The position numbers and the translations under genes were made by a program. From Falsiroseomonas algicola (GTDB lineage: Bacteria; Pseudomonadota; Alphaproteobacteria; Acetobacterales; Acetobacteraceae): 64,000 nt of DNA. Positions within the stretch are counted from its first letter, which is position 1. The number at the start of each line of letters is the position of its first letter. Location of the stretch: positions 1 through 64,000 of the forward strand of contig NZ_JAAIKB010000013.1 in the NCBI RefSeq assembly GCF_011040385.1. The letters run 5' to 3'. Below the pieces are notes generated by a model. That model saw only the letters and a program-made list of their open reading frames with translations. It was not told the origin of the DNA and searched no databases. Positions 36,199 to 44,929 of this stretch are shown here, piece after piece.

Positions 36199-37356
36199 AT
36201 GGCCAAGCGCGACTACTACGAGGTCCTGGGCACGGCCCGGGACGCGAGCGAGGAGGACCTGAAGAAGGCCTACCGCAAGCTCGCCATGCAGTACCACCCC
36301 GACCGCAACCAGGGGGACAAGAGCGCCGAGGCCAAGTTCAAGGAATTGAACGAGGCCTATGACGTGCTGAAGGATGCCGAGAAGCGCGCGGCCTATGACC
36401 GCTACGGCCATGCCGCCTTCGAACAGGGCGGCGGCGGGCCCGGCGGCTTCGGCGGCGGCGGTGCGGGCGGCAATCCCTTCGGCGGCGCCTTCGAGGACAT
36501 CTTCGAGGAGATGTTCGGCGGCCTCGGCGGCCGTGGCCGTGGCGGGCGTGGCCCGGTGGGCCGCGGCGCCGACCTGCGCCAGCAGGTGGAAGTGACGATG
36601 GAGGAGGCCTTCGCGGGGGCGAAGAAGACCATCCGCGTCCCCTCCTCCGTCGTCTGCGAAGCCTGCAAGGGCACCGGCAGCGAAGGCCCCGCCGCACAGG
36701 CCGCCCAGACCTGCCCGACCTGCCAGGGGGCGGGCAAGGTGCGCGCGCAGCAGGGCTTCTTCCTGATCGAACGCACCTGCCCGACCTGCTCGGGCAGCGG
36801 GCGCATCATCAAGAACCCCTGCAAGGTCTGCGCCGGCCAGGGCCGCACGCAGCGCGACCGCACGCTGGCCGTGACCATCCCGGCAGGCGTGGAGGACGGC
36901 ACGCGCATCCGCCTGTCCGGCGAGGGTGAGGCCGGGCTGAGGGGCGCGCCGGCGGGCGACCTCTATGTCGATGTCGGCGTGAAGTCGCACCCGATCTTCC
37001 AGCGGGACGGCGCCAACATCTTCGTCCGTGTGCCGCTGCGGATGACGCAGGCGGCGCTCGGCGGGGGTGTCGAAGTCCCCGTCATCGATGGTGGCCGCGC
37101 CCGCGTGACCATCCCGGCCGGCACCCAGACGGGCGACCAGTTCCGGCTGCGGGGCAAGGGCTTCTCCGTCCTGCGCTCCGCCGCGCGGGGGGACATGTAT
37201 GTCCAGGTCGCGGTGGAGACGCCGCAGAACCTCTCGAAGCGGCAGCAGGAGCTGCTCGCGGAATTCGAGAAGGAATGCGAGAAGACCGGCCGGTCCAGCC
37301 CGGAATCGGAGGGTTTCTTCGCCAAGGTGAAGGAGTTCTGGGACGGGCTGAAATAG
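36199..37356 (+). CDS. dnaJ: Chaperone DnaJ, Hsp40 (385 aa)
   Basis: Full DnaJ: J domain with HPD at residues 33-35, then a Gly/Phe-rich linker with GGG runs (about residues 78-120). The zinc-binding region has four CXXCXGXG repeats ([32 protein letters not shown]), followed by the C-terminal substrate domains. It stimulates DnaK ATPase and binds unfolded proteins. The ATG at 36199 begins [12 protein letters not shown] strong terminator follows. Confidence 0.98.
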   Translation: MAKRDYYEVLGTARDASEEDLKKAYRKLAMQYHPDRNQGDKSAEAKFKELNEAYDVLKDAEKRAAYDRYGHAAFEQGGGGPGGFGGGGAGGNPFGGAFEDIFEEMFGGLGGRGRGGRGPVGRGADLRQQVEVTMEEAFAGAKKTIRVPSSVVCEACKGTGSEGPAAQAAQTCPTCQGAGKVRAQQGFFLIERTCPTCSGSGRIIKNPCKVCAGQGRTQRDRTLAVTIPAGVEDGTRIRLSGEGEAGLRGAPAGDLYVDVGVKSHPIFQRDGANIFVRVPLRMTQAALGGGVEVPVIDGGRARVTIPAGTQTGDQFRLRGKGFSVLRSAARGDMYVQVAVETPQNLSKRQQELLAEFEKECEKTGRSSPESEGFFAKVKEFWDGLK

Positions 37357-37385
37357 CCCGCTCTCTGACACCTGCGTGACCGGCA

Positions 37386-37411
37386 GGCACCGCCGCAACC
37401 CCGGCGGTGCC
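37386..37411 (+). terminator. Hairpin terminator after dnaJ
   Basis: The arms ggcaccgccg (37386-37395) and cggcggtgcc (37402-37411) pair perfectly around loop caaccc. It lies 30 bp after the dnaJ stop. The rest of 37412-37584 is a gene-free, GC-rich leader for the next gene. Confidence 0.65.
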
Positions 37412-37584
37412 GCCCCGTTGAGCCCGTGACCGTCGCATCCCCCCATCGGCGGTCCAGGCAGGCGGCGGCGCGGTTCCAGGTCCCACCCGCGCCGCCGCCC
37501 GCCCCCCTCACGACCTCCGACGACATCGCAGGAACCGCATTCAGGTGCTTGACCCGGCACCCTGGATTGCGGAAGGGATCGGGC

Positions 37585-38493
37585 ATGCGCTTTGCCCGTC
37601 CCGCGATCCTGTCGGTGCTGCTGGTCGCCCTCTCCGGGGGTGCCGCGCTGCCGCAATCCAGCATCGCGCCGTCCCAGGGGACGCTGCCGCCACCCCGGCC
37701 GGTTCAGGCGACGCCACCGGCCGCCAGCCCGCCCGCCGCGACTGCGCCAAGCCAGCCGCGCCCGGCCCAGCAGGGGCAGACCCCCGCGCGACCGGCCCAG
37801 CAAGCCACGCCGCCCAGGCCGCCGCAGCAGGGCGCCACGCCGCCGCGGCCCCAGGGCCAGCAGGGCAGCCAGGCGCAGCGTCCCGGCCAGCCACCGACCG
37901 TCGGGCGCAACCCGCAGCAGCCGAATCGCCGCCCCCCCGCCGCCGCCGCCGCCGCGGGGGCAGCGGCCGGGGCTGCGGCCGCCGGCGCCGCCGCCGCGAC
38001 CAGCCGCGCGCCGGAACCGGCACAGCCGCCGCCCCCGCCCGTGCCCTCCACCGGCTCCGTCACCGGCCTCGCCCTGCCCCGCTTCGCCGCGCTGCGGTCG
38101 GACGAGGTCAACATGCGGGTCGGGCCCTCCACCAGCTATCCGATCGAATGGACCTTCCAGCGCCGCGACCTGCCCGTGCAGATCGTGGGCGAGTTCCAGC
38201 TCTGGCGCCGCATCCGGGATGCGGAGGGTGCGGAGGGCTGGGTGCATTCCTCGACGCTCGCGGGGCGCCGGACCGTGCTGATCCGCCCGCCCGCCACGGC
38301 GCAGGAAGTGACGCTGCGGCGCCGGCCGGAGGATGGCGGCGTCGCCGTCGCGCGGCTCCGCCCCGGCGTCATCGGCCGCGTCAGGGAATGCGAGGCCGGC
38401 AATGCCTGGTGCGAGGTGCAGGTGGCCGGGCATCGCGGCTTCCTGAAGCGCGCCGAGATCTGGGGCGTCGGCCCGGATGAAGAGGTGAAGTGA
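37585..38493 (+). CDS. SH3-domain secreted protein with Pro/Gln/Ala linker (302 aa)
   Basis: The signal peptide MRFARPAILSVLLVALSGG is followed by about 110 residues of low-complexity Pro, Gln and Ala, including an uninterrupted poly-Ala/Gly run near residues 115-135. Then come two bacterial SH3-like beta domains: LRSDEVNMRVGPSTSYPIEW, WVHSSTLAGRRTVLI, VTLRRRPEDGGVAVARLRPG. These are found in periplasmic proteins that bind peptidoglycan or partners. The low-complexity part probably spans the wall. The ATG at 37585 has gaagggat upstream. Stands alone after dnaJ. Confidence 0.82.
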   Translation: MRFARPAILSVLLVALSGGAALPQSSIAPSQGTLPPPRPVQATPPAASPPAATAPSQPRPAQQGQTPARPAQQATPPRPPQQGATPPRPQGQQGSQAQRPGQPPTVGRNPQQPNRRPPAAAAAAGAAAGAAAAGAAAATSRAPEPAQPPPPPVPSTGSVTGLALPRFAALRSDEVNMRVGPSTSYPIEWTFQRRDLPVQIVGEFQLWRRIRDAEGAEGWVHSSTLAGRRTVLIRPPATAQEVTLRRRPEDGGVAVARLRPGVIGRVRECEAGNAWCEVQVAGHRGFLKRAEIWGVGPDEEVK

Positions 38494-38541
38494 CGCGCCA
38501 CGCCGTGGCATCGCGCCGCGGATTGCGCATAGGATGGGCGC

Positions 38542-38862
38542 ATGACGGACGAAATACCGCCCCCCGCTTTGCCCGTTTCGCCGCCACCGGCGACCCATGA
38601 CCTCGGCGGCGCGCCCCGCTTCCGCTGCACGGCCGTCGAGCCGGATGACGAGGCGCCGCCCGATGAGTTCGGCAAGCGCGTCGATGCGCTGCGCCAGATC
38701 CTCGGCCGCAGCGGGCTGATGACGGTGGATGAGATGCGCCGCTGCATCGAGGCGATCCCGGAGCCGGAATACCACGCGCTCGGCTATTACGAGCGCTGGC
38801 TGCGGGCGATCTCGGCGCTGATGGTGGAAAAGGGCGTGGTGCCCGCGGAGAGCCTGCGATGA
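38542..38862 (+). CDS. Nitrile hydratase beta-subunit N-terminal half (ScnB-like) (106 aa)
   Basis: HDLGG near residue 19 and the C-terminal half (MRRCIEAIPEPEYHALGYYE, then RWLRAISALMVEKGVV) match the N-terminal domain of the nitrile hydratase beta subunit, which also resembles the accessory activator. In thiocyanate hydrolase and toyocamycin nitrile hydratase this half is a separate subunit, as here. The stop overlaps the next gene by 4 nt (ATGA). The enzyme would hydrate nitriles or thiocyanate. An alternative reading is an activator protein, but the HDLGG motif favours a subunit. Confidence 0.75.
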   Translation: MTDEIPPPALPVSPPPATHDLGGAPRFRCTAVEPDDEAPPDEFGKRVDALRQILGRSGLMTVDEMRRCIEAIPEPEYHALGYYERWLRAISALMVEKGVVPAESLR

Positions 38863-39149
38863 CCGGAGCCTTCGAAGCTGGGCAGCGCGTCCGCGTGAAG
38901 CTGGATTTCCCGGAGCTGCGCGGCCCCTGCCACATCCGCACCCCGCATTACCTGCGCGGGCGCGAAGGTGTCGTGGAACGCCCCCTCGGCGCCTATCCGA
39001 ACCCCGAGGACTTGGCCTTCGCCCGGCCGGCGCCGCGCATCCCGCTCTACCACGTGCGCTTCGACCAGCCCTCCCTCTGGAACGAGGGCGCGGCGGGGGA
39101 CACGGTGCTGGTCGAGCTCTACGAGCATTGGCTGGAGGGCACGGCCTGA
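38859..39149 (+). CDS. Nitrile hydratase beta-subunit C-terminal half (ScnA-like) (96 aa)
   Basis: SH3-like barrel matching the C-terminal domain of the nitrile hydratase beta subunit: FEAGQRVRVKLDFPELRGPC, HIRTPHYLRGREGVVERPLG, PLYHVRFDQPSLWNEGAAG and DTVLVELYEHWLEG. It would pack against the alpha subunit and help form the active site. ATG overlaps the previous stop and its stop overlaps the ATG of the alpha gene by 1 nt. All three genes are therefore coupled. Confidence 0.85.
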   Translation: MTGAFEAGQRVRVKLDFPELRGPCHIRTPHYLRGREGVVERPLGAYPNPEDLAFARPAPRIPLYHVRFDQPSLWNEGAAGDTVLVELYEHWLEGTA

Positions 39150-39736
39150 TGGCCCATGCCCCCTCCGCGGAGAGCGTCGCGCTGCTCGACCGCTTCGTCG
39201 CCGCCCTGGTCGCCAAGGGCGTGCTGACGGAAGACCAGATCACGACCCAGATCGCGAGCACGGACCGCGCGAGCCCCGAGATCGGCGCGCGGATGGTGGC
39301 GCGCGCCTGGACCGATCCCGAGTACCGCGCCCTGCTGCTGCGCGACGGCGGCCAGGCGGCGGAGGCGATGGGCGTCTCCATGGCCGGCGCGCCGCCGCTC
39401 GGCGTGCTGGAGGATACGGACAAGGTCCATCACCTCGTCGTCTGCACGCTCTGCTCCTGCTACCCGCGCGCCGTGCTGGGCTATCCGCCGCACTGGTACA
39501 AATCGGCCGCCTATCGCGCGCGGGCGGTGCGGGAACCCCGCGCCGTGCTGGCGGAATGGGGCACCACGCTGCCGGATGGCGTCGCGGTGAAGGTGGTGGA
39601 CAGCACGGCGGATTACCGCTGGATGGTGCTGCCGCAGCGGCCCGCGGGGACCGAGGGCTGGGACGCGGCGCGGCTCGCCTCCATCGTCACACGGGATGCG
39701 CTGGTGGGAGTCGCGCTGCCGCGCGCGGGGCAATGA
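39149..39736 (+). CDS. Nitrile hydratase alpha / thiocyanate hydrolase gamma-like subunit (195 aa)
   Basis: Metal-binding catalytic subunit. VCTLCSCYPRAVLGYPPHWY holds the Cys-Thr-Leu-Cys-Ser-Cys claw; Thr in the second position marks the cobalt type (Ser marks the iron type). The two later Cys are oxidised in the active enzyme. Other family blocks: RDGGQAAEAMGVSMAG, VKVVDSTADYRWMVLPQRPA and SIVTRDALVGVALPRAG. No cobalt transporter or activator gene is adjacent. The substrate (nitrile, thiocyanate or other) cannot be told from sequence. The ATG at 39149 overlaps the previous stop. Confidence 0.88.
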   Translation: MAHAPSAESVALLDRFVAALVAKGVLTEDQITTQIASTDRASPEIGARMVARAWTDPEYRALLLRDGGQAAEAMGVSMAGAPPLGVLEDTDKVHHLVVCTLCSCYPRAVLGYPPHWYKSAAYRARAVREPRAVLAEWGTTLPDGVAVKVVDSTADYRWMVLPQRPAGTEGWDAARLASIVTRDALVGVALPRAGQ

Positions 39737-39755
39737 TGCTGCCGCGCGCCGGCGG

Positions 39756-40178
39756 GTGATCCGCCGGGCGATCCTGGACGACATTCCCGCGCTGATGCGC
39801 ATCCGCCTCGCGGTGCGGGAGAACACCTTCAACCCGGCGCGGGTCTCGCCGGCGGATGTGGTGTGGTTCGTCGAGCAGGCGCCGGTCTGGGTGTGGGAGG
39901 AAGCAGGCGCGATGCGCGGCTTCTCCGCCGGGGATCCCCGGGACGGCTCGATCTGGGCGCTGTTCGTCGAGCCGGGGTTCGAGGGGCGCGGCATCGGAAG
40001 CGCGCTGCTGGCCCGCGCCTGCGCCAGCCTGGCGGAAGCGGGCCATGCGACCGCGACGCTCGACACCGACCCCGGCACCCGCGCCGCCGAATTCTACCGG
40101 CGGCAGGGATGGGTCGAAGGCGGGCGGGATGCGGCGGGGGCGCTGCTGTTCAGCCGCGCCCTCGTCACGGGGTCGTAG
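39756..40178 (+). CDS. GNAT family acetyltransferase (140 aa)
   Basis: IWALFVEPGFEGRGIGSALL is the acetyl-CoA motif, with IRRAILDDIPALMRIRLAVR at the N-terminus and AAEFYRRQGWVEGGRDA at the end, typical of GNAT enzymes. Start: GTG at 39756, since the frame upstream overlaps the nitrile hydratase alpha gene. Downstream of the alpha gene by 19 bp, so probably in the same operon; its link to nitrile hydration is unclear. A 10-bp perfect hairpin follows. Confidence 0.78.
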   Translation: MIRRAILDDIPALMRIRLAVRENTFNPARVSPADVVWFVEQAPVWVWEEAGAMRGFSAGDPRDGSIWALFVEPGFEGRGIGSALLARACASLAEAGHATATLDTDPGTRAAEFYRRQGWVEGGRDAAGALLFSRALVTGS

Positions 40179-40196
40179 GGCCGCGCAGCCGCTCCC

Positions 40197-40222
40197 GCTT
40201 TCGCGCGTTGCAGCGCGAAAGC
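40197..40222 (+). terminator. Hairpin after the GNAT gene
   Basis: Arms gctttcgcgc (40197-40206) and gcgcgaaagc (40213-40222) pair perfectly around loop gttgca. It ends the nitrile hydratase-GNAT unit before the DoxX gene. Confidence 0.6.
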
Positions 40223-40256
40223 CAGGGCATTCCGCCCCATGGCCGGGAAGCCCTGC

Positions 40257-40673
40257 ATGCCAGACCTGACCAACCACCCGACGATGCTCGCCTGGGCGCC
40301 ACGGATGCTCTCCGTGCTGCGCATCATGGCGGGGCTGCTGTTCCTCGCGCATGGCACGCAGAAGATCCTGGGCTTTCCGCCCATGGCCGGCGGCGCGCCG
40401 TTGCCGGATGCGATGACCTTGTCCTGGGTGGCGGGGGTGCTGGAACTGGGGCTGGGCGCGCTGCTGGTGCTGGGCCTGCTGACGCGCCCCGCGGCCTTCA
40501 TCGCCTCCGGCGAGATGGCGGCGGCCTATTTCATCGGCCATGCGCCGCGCAACTTCTTCCCCGTGCTGAACGGCGGCGATGCCGCGATCCTCTACTGTTT
40601 CGTCTTCCTCTACATCACCTTCGCCGGGCCTGGCCCGTGGAGCCTGGACGCGTTGCGGCGGCGAAGCGCGTAG
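40257..40673 (+). CDS. DoxX family membrane protein (138 aa)
   Basis: Four membrane helices with DoxX features: [40 protein letters not shown] and FIASGEMAAAYFIGHAPRNF. DoxX proteins are membrane subunits linked to thiosulfate-quinone oxidation or redox control; their exact role varies. The ATG at 40257 has ggaag upstream; an earlier ATG is at 40239. Separate promoter expected after the hairpin at 40197. Convergent with the phosphodiester glycosidase-like gene, 1 bp apart. Confidence 0.85.
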   Translation: MPDLTNHPTMLAWAPRMLSVLRIMAGLLFLAHGTQKILGFPPMAGGAPLPDAMTLSWVAGVLELGLGALLVLGLLTRPAAFIASGEMAAAYFIGHAPRNFFPVLNGGDAAILYCFVFLYITFAGPGPWSLDALRRRSA

Positions 40674-40674
40674 C

Positions 40675-41640
40675 TCAGCGCGGCACGACGGCCAGCACCA
40701 CCGGCAGGCCGAAGCGCCGCCACCACAGCGGCCAGCGCAGCAGGCGGATGCGATCCTCCACCGTCTGCGTTTCCCACAAGCCGCAGAAGTCGCGCTCATA
40801 GCCTGCAAGCCGGACGGCCTGGCAGGCGACAGGCCCGCCATCGAGGTTCAGCGCGATGGCGAGGTCGAGCGGCGCTTCGCGCAGGAAGTCCGCGAAACGC
40901 CGCAGCGAGAAGAAGGCATCGGCGGTGGTGCCGATGAGGATGCGGCCGTCGCGGTCCTGGCCCAGGAAGCTGCGATTGGCGAGCCAGCGCGCATCGCCGG
41001 CCGCGCGGCTGCTGCCATCGGGCGCCAGCAGCAGGGGCCAGGAGACGACGCCATCCCGCGCGCCGGCCAGCGCCGCCCGCCAATCCTGGCCGCGGAGGTC
41101 GAGGAGGCGCGTGCCGGAAGCGTCGCTGACCACGGCGCCATGGCGTGCCTCATAGGTGGCGGGGCCGAGGCGCTGTCCGTCGCTGACCATCGGCGTGTCG
41201 GGATCGCCGTAGCGATCGTAGAAGCTGCCATTGACGACGAGCACGGCGCCCAGCGCCCGCCGCCAGTCCCGGAGGTCGCGGTTGCCGGCGGGCGCGCCGC
41301 GCGCGATGAGGCGGAAATGGCGCGGATCGATGCGCGTCAGCAGCAGGCGATCGACTTCCGCCTCCCCGGCCAGCACCGGCATCTCCGCCACCTCGAAGCC
41401 CTCGGCCAGGCTGCGCCAGGCGATGGGGCCCGCGCGCACCGCCGGGACGGGATCGCGCAGCGCCAGCCGCATGGCGGGCGAGAGGCGCGCATCATCCCGC
41501 GTGACATCGACCCAGTAGCTGCCGCCCCGCCGCAGCACGATGGTGACGCCGTAGAGCCCCGCCTGCGCATAGGCCCAGCCGAGCCCGGCCAGGATCGCAA
41601 GCAGCGCGAGACTCCCCAGCCAGGCGAGGCGGCGCCTCAC
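40675..41640 (-). CDS. Phosphodiester glycosidase (NAGPA)-like periplasmic protein (321 aa)
   Basis: An N-terminal membrane anchor or signal (RLAWLGSLALLAILAGLGWA) precedes a domain with VLVVNGSFYDRYGDPDTPMV and DLAIALNLDGGPVACQAV, which fit the phosphodiester glycosidase (NAGPA) fold. It may cleave sugar phosphodiesters in the envelope. Cys pairs near the end may form a disulfide. The start is a GTG at 41640 overlapping the MFS gene stop by 4 nt, which also supports translational coupling in this three-gene operon. Confidence 0.75.
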   Translation of the reverse strand: MRRRLAWLGSLALLAILAGLGWAYAQAGLYGVTIVLRRGGSYWVDVTRDDARLSPAMRLALRDPVPAVRAGPIAWRSLAEGFEVAEMPVLAGEAEVDRLLLTRIDPRHFRLIARGAPAGNRDLRDWRRALGAVLVVNGSFYDRYGDPDTPMVSDGQRLGPATYEARHGAVVSDASGTRLLDLRGQDWRAALAGARDGVVSWPLLLAPDGSSRAAGDARWLANRSFLGQDRDGRILIGTTADAFFSLRRFADFLREAPLDLAIALNLDGGPVACQAVRLAGYERDFCGLWETQTVEDRIRLLRWPLWWRRFGLPVVLAVVPR

Positions 41641-42860
41641 GCCATCGCCGCCTTGCCCCGCATGCCTTGCGCGCGGATCAGCAGGGTGGTGACGATGATG
41701 AGGTTCACCAGGTTCCAGGCGACGCCGTTGAGGAAGGCGGCGGCGTAGCTGCCGGTCAGGTCGAAGATCAGGCCGGAGACCCAGCCGCCGATCGCCATGC
41801 CCGCCAGCGTCGCCATCAGCACGATGCCGACGCGCGTGCCGGCCTCCCGCGCCGGGAAATACTCCCGCACGATGATGGCGTAGGATGGCACGATGCCGCC
41901 CTGGAACAGGCCGAACAGCGCGGAAATCACATACAGCGACACCAGGCTGTCGAAGCCGAGGTAGAGCACCAGCGCCGCGCCCTGCAGCAGCGATCCCAGC
42001 AGCAGCGTCCGCAGGCCGCCGATGCGGTCGGCGATGAAGCCGGAGGCGATGCGGGAGACGATGCCGAAGGCGAGCATGAGGGAGAGCATCTCCGTCCCCC
42101 GCGCCACGCCATAGCCGAGGTCCCCGCAATAGGCGACGATATGGACCTGCGGCATGGCCATGGCGATGCAGCAGCCGATGCCCGCGAAGCCCAGCACGCC
42201 CGTCAGCATATTCTTCGACATGCCGAGCGGACGGTCCACGCGCTGCGGCGGCGCGCCGGCGACGGCTGGCGCCACCCTCGCCACCGGCGGCCGCGCGCGC
42301 AGCATCAGCGCGATCAGCGGCATGGTCGCCAGCACGATGCAGCCGACGACGATATGCGCCACGCGCCAGCCCCAGCTGCCGATCAGCACCGTCAGCAACG
42401 GCGGCCAGACGACGCCCGCGAGGTAGTTGCCCGATGCCGCCAGCGCCACGGCGATGCCGCGGCGGCGCATGAACCACATCGACGCATCGGCCATCAGCGG
42501 GCCGAAGCTGGCGGAGGAGCCCAGCGCCCCGATCAGCACGCCCTGCACCAGGGCGAAGACCAGCAGGCTCGGCGCCAGGCCCGCCAGGATGTAGCCGAGC
42601 CCCATGACGCAGGAGGCGATCATCACGGGCCACATCGCGCCGAAGCGGTCCGACATGCGCCCCATCAGGATACCGCCGAGGGCGAAGCCCACCATGGTCA
42701 GCGTGTAGGGGAGCGACGCATCGGCGCGGGTCGCCTGGAATTCCGCCTGCACGAAGGGCAGCGCGACCACCACGGACCACATGCCCGCCCCGCCCAGCGT
42801 GGACAGCGCCATGATGGCGGAGAGCCGGATCCAGCTCTGCCGGCTGTCGAGATGCGTCAC
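41637..42860 (-). CDS. MFS transporter (407 aa)
   Basis: Twelve predicted membrane helices. LGGILMGRMSDRFGAMWPVM carries the MFS loop 2-3 motif (GxLaDrxGrrr-like), and SGFIADRIGGLRTLLLGSLL is its counterpart in the second half. SWIRLSAIMALSTLGGAGMW starts helix 1. Substrate unknown; the neighbours suggest an organic acid or drug-type solute. The GTG at 42860 overlaps the nitroreductase stop by 4 nt. Middle gene of the operon. Confidence 0.88.
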   Translation of the reverse strand: MTHLDSRQSWIRLSAIMALSTLGGAGMWSVVVALPFVQAEFQATRADASLPYTLTMVGFALGGILMGRMSDRFGAMWPVMIASCVMGLGYILAGLAPSLLVFALVQGVLIGALGSSASFGPLMADASMWFMRRRGIAVALAASGNYLAGVVWPPLLTVLIGSWGWRVAHIVVGCIVLATMPLIALMLRARPPVARVAPAVAGAPPQRVDRPLGMSKNMLTGVLGFAGIGCCIAMAMPQVHIVAYCGDLGYGVARGTEMLSLMLAFGIVSRIASGFIADRIGGLRTLLLGSLLQGAALVLYLGFDSLVSLYVISALFGLFQGGIVPSYAIIVREYFPAREAGTRVGIVLMATLAGMAIGGWVSGLIFDLTGSYAAAFLNGVAWNLVNLIIVTTLLIRAQGMRGKAAMA

Positions 42861-43528
42861 GCGCCGGGTCCGAAGGTGACGAAGGTGGAGAGCGGCTCCC
42901 GTTCCGTCACCAGCGCGTTGGTGGGCTCATCCGCATCGGCGATGCCGATCGACATGCCGCAGACCAGCGCCTGGTCATCCGGGATGCCGAGATGGGCGCG
43001 CACCACGTCGTGGTGGTCGCAGAAGGCGGCCTGGGCGCAGGTGTCGAGGCCCTCGGCGCGGGCCGCCAGCATGATGGACTGGAGGAACATCCCGTAGTCG
43101 AGCCAGGAGCCCTGTTCCATGTCGCGGTCGATGGAGAAGAAGAGGCCGACGGGCGCGCCGAAGAAGTCGAAGTTGCGGGCGCGCTGCGCATGGGCGGCCT
43201 GCGTGTCGCCGCGGCCGATGCCGGCGAGTTTGTAGAGCCCGAAGCCGCAGGCGCGGCGGCGCGCCAGGTAGGGTTCGCGCCAGACCCGTGGATAGTAGTG
43301 GTAGTCGCGTTCGACCTTGGCGCCGGCATCGTGCGCGGCGCGCAGCGCGCGGGAGAGGGCGGCCTTCTCCTCGCCTACCGTGACGCGCACGCGCCAGGGC
43401 TGGATGTTGGAGCCTGAGGGCGCGCGGGATGCCGCGCCAAGGATTTTTTCCAGTGTCGCGCGCGGGATGGGGTCTGGCCGGAAGCCGCGGATGCTGCGGC
43501 GCGTGGCCAGGGCCTCGAACACGTCCAT
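42857..43528 (-). CDS. Nitroreductase family protein (223 aa)
   Basis: FMN-binding fold: VFEALATRRSIRGFRPDPIP, RAPSGSNIQPWRVRVTVGEE and YGMFLQSIMLAARAEGLDTC are typical. Uses NAD(P)H to reduce nitro groups or quinones; substrate unknown. First gene of a unit with the MFS transporter and phosphodiester glycosidase-like gene, all in 4-nt overlaps. The ATG at 43528 was chosen because upstream residues are low-complexity. The 43529-43775 gap holds palindromes only. Confidence 0.87.
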   Translation of the reverse strand: MDVFEALATRRSIRGFRPDPIPRATLEKILGAASRAPSGSNIQPWRVRVTVGEEKAALSRALRAAHDAGAKVERDYHYYPRVWREPYLARRRACGFGLYKLAGIGRGDTQAAHAQRARNFDFFGAPVGLFFSIDRDMEQGSWLDYGMFLQSIMLAARAEGLDTCAQAAFCDHHDVVRAHLGIPDDQALVCGMSIGIADADEPTNALVTEREPLSTFVTFGPGA

Positions 43529-43604
43529 GGTTTTTGGCGCTGCTCCCGCTTGCTTGCTTTGAGTTTGTCGCGCCCGGTGAGTTGGCGCAAATCGATGGCG
43601 GGGT

Positions 43605-43749
43605 CCGGGGGGCGCCACGCCCCCCGGCGGAGCACGAGGCGGAGCCTCGTTCTGTTCATGCCCTCAAGCGCCGGGCGCGGCCTCCGGCCGCTTGGCTCGC
43701 CGGACTTCCGGCGGGCCGCATTCGCGGCCTCGGCCGCCAAAGGCGGCCG
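43605..43749. repeat. Cluster of short palindromes
   Basis: Successive hairpins: ccggggggcg-cca-cgccccccgg (43605-43627), acgaggc-gga-gcctcgt (43634-43650), ggccgc-attc-gcggcc (43714-43729) and cggccgcc-aaa-ggcggccg (43731-43749 approximately). They fill the 247-bp gap between the two leftward genes. Same style as at 17412. No gene is seen. Confidence 0.55.
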
Positions 43750-43775
43750 CAGGTCACTCCATCGTGCCGTTGGAG

Positions 43776-44864
43776 TCACCCGATCTGTTCGGCGATCGCT
43801 TCCGCCACGCCCTTCGTCCCCACGCCCCCGAATTCCGCGCTGCGGAGCCCTTTCGCGAAGGCCGCATCGACCGCGCCTTCCATCTCGGTCGCCGCATCCG
43901 CGAATCCCTGCCCCACGCCACGCATCGCCAGCCAGTCCAGCATCAGCGCGGCGGACAGGATCGCCGCCGTCGGGTTGGCGATGCCCTTGCCCGCGATGTC
44001 GGGACCCGTGCCGTGGCTGGGTTGGAAGACCGCGTGGGTGTCACCGATATCGGCGGAGGGGGCGTAGCCCATGCCGCCGATGAGGCCGGCGCCGAGGTCG
44101 GAGAGGATGTCGCCGAACATGTTCTCGGTCGGCAGCACGTCGAAGTCCCACGGCTTGCGGATCATGTCGAGCGCCATGGCATCGACGTAGTGCGCATCGG
44201 CGGGGACGCCGGGGAACTCCGCGGCGATCTCGAGGAAGACCTTCCGCATGAAGGCCATGGAGGTGAAGACGTTGGCCTTGTCCACCAGCGTCACGCGCTG
44301 CGGGCGCCCAAGCCGCGCGGCGCGCCGCTCCGCCAGGCGGAAGGCGAAGCGGGAGAGGCGTTCGGTGGTGGCGCGGGTGATGAGCATGGTGTCGCGCGCC
44401 TCGGCATCGTCGGTCACGGTGCCGCGGCCGCGGGCGTAGAAGAGTCCTTCCGTGCTCTCCCGCAGGATCACCAGGTCGATGTCCTTGGCGCGCGGGTCGG
44501 AGAGCGGCAGCGGCACGCCGGGGATGGCGCGGATCGGGCGCACGCCGGCGTAGAGGCCGAGGCGGAAGCGGAGGTCGAGCTGGGGCGCGATCTCCGTGCC
44601 GTCCTCGTAGCGGATGCCGGGCCAGCCCATGGCGCCGAGCAGGATGGCGTCGGCGGCTTTCGCGCGCTCGAAGGTCTCCTCCGACATCGCGGTGCCGCTG
44701 CGCTGATAGGCGAAGGCGCCGGCGTCCAGCGTTTCCGTCGCGATGCCGATGGCGTGGCGGCGGGCCAGCTTCTCCAGCACGAAGGTGGCGGCTTCCGTCA
44801 CTTCCGTGCCGATGCCGTCGCCAGGCAGAAGGGCGATGCGGACGCTGTTGCTGGGGGTGGCCAT
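43776..44864 (-). CDS. Isocitrate/isopropylmalate dehydrogenase family protein (362 aa)
   Basis: Beta-decarboxylating dehydrogenase. SVRIALLPGDGIGTEVTEAA at the start, ILRESTEGLFYARG (substrate serine region), VTLVDKANVFTSM (catalytic Lys) and DILSDLGAGLIGGMGYAPSA then FQPSHGTGPDIAGKGIANPT (NAD site) are intact. It is closer in style to the LeuB/tartrate dehydrogenase group than to isocitrate dehydrogenase, so the substrate is uncertain. The ATG at 44864 fits the family. Divergent from the FHA-type gene; a 39-bp region with a perfect 15-bp inverted repeat lies in between. Confidence 0.88.
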   Translation of the reverse strand: MATPSNSVRIALLPGDGIGTEVTEAATFVLEKLARRHAIGIATETLDAGAFAYQRSGTAMSEETFERAKAADAILLGAMGWPGIRYEDGTEIAPQLDLRFRLGLYAGVRPIRAIPGVPLPLSDPRAKDIDLVILRESTEGLFYARGRGTVTDDAEARDTMLITRATTERLSRFAFRLAERRAARLGRPQRVTLVDKANVFTSMAFMRKVFLEIAAEFPGVPADAHYVDAMALDMIRKPWDFDVLPTENMFGDILSDLGAGLIGGMGYAPSADIGDTHAVFQPSHGTGPDIAGKGIANPTAAILSAALMLDWLAMRGVGQGFADAATEMEGAVDAAFAKGLRSAEFGGVGTKGVAEAIAEQIG

Positions 44865-44929
44865 GGCGGGGTTTCCTGGGTGCTTTGCGCCATAACGGCA
44901 TGGCGGCGGCACGGCGCCAAGCCCGGCTA

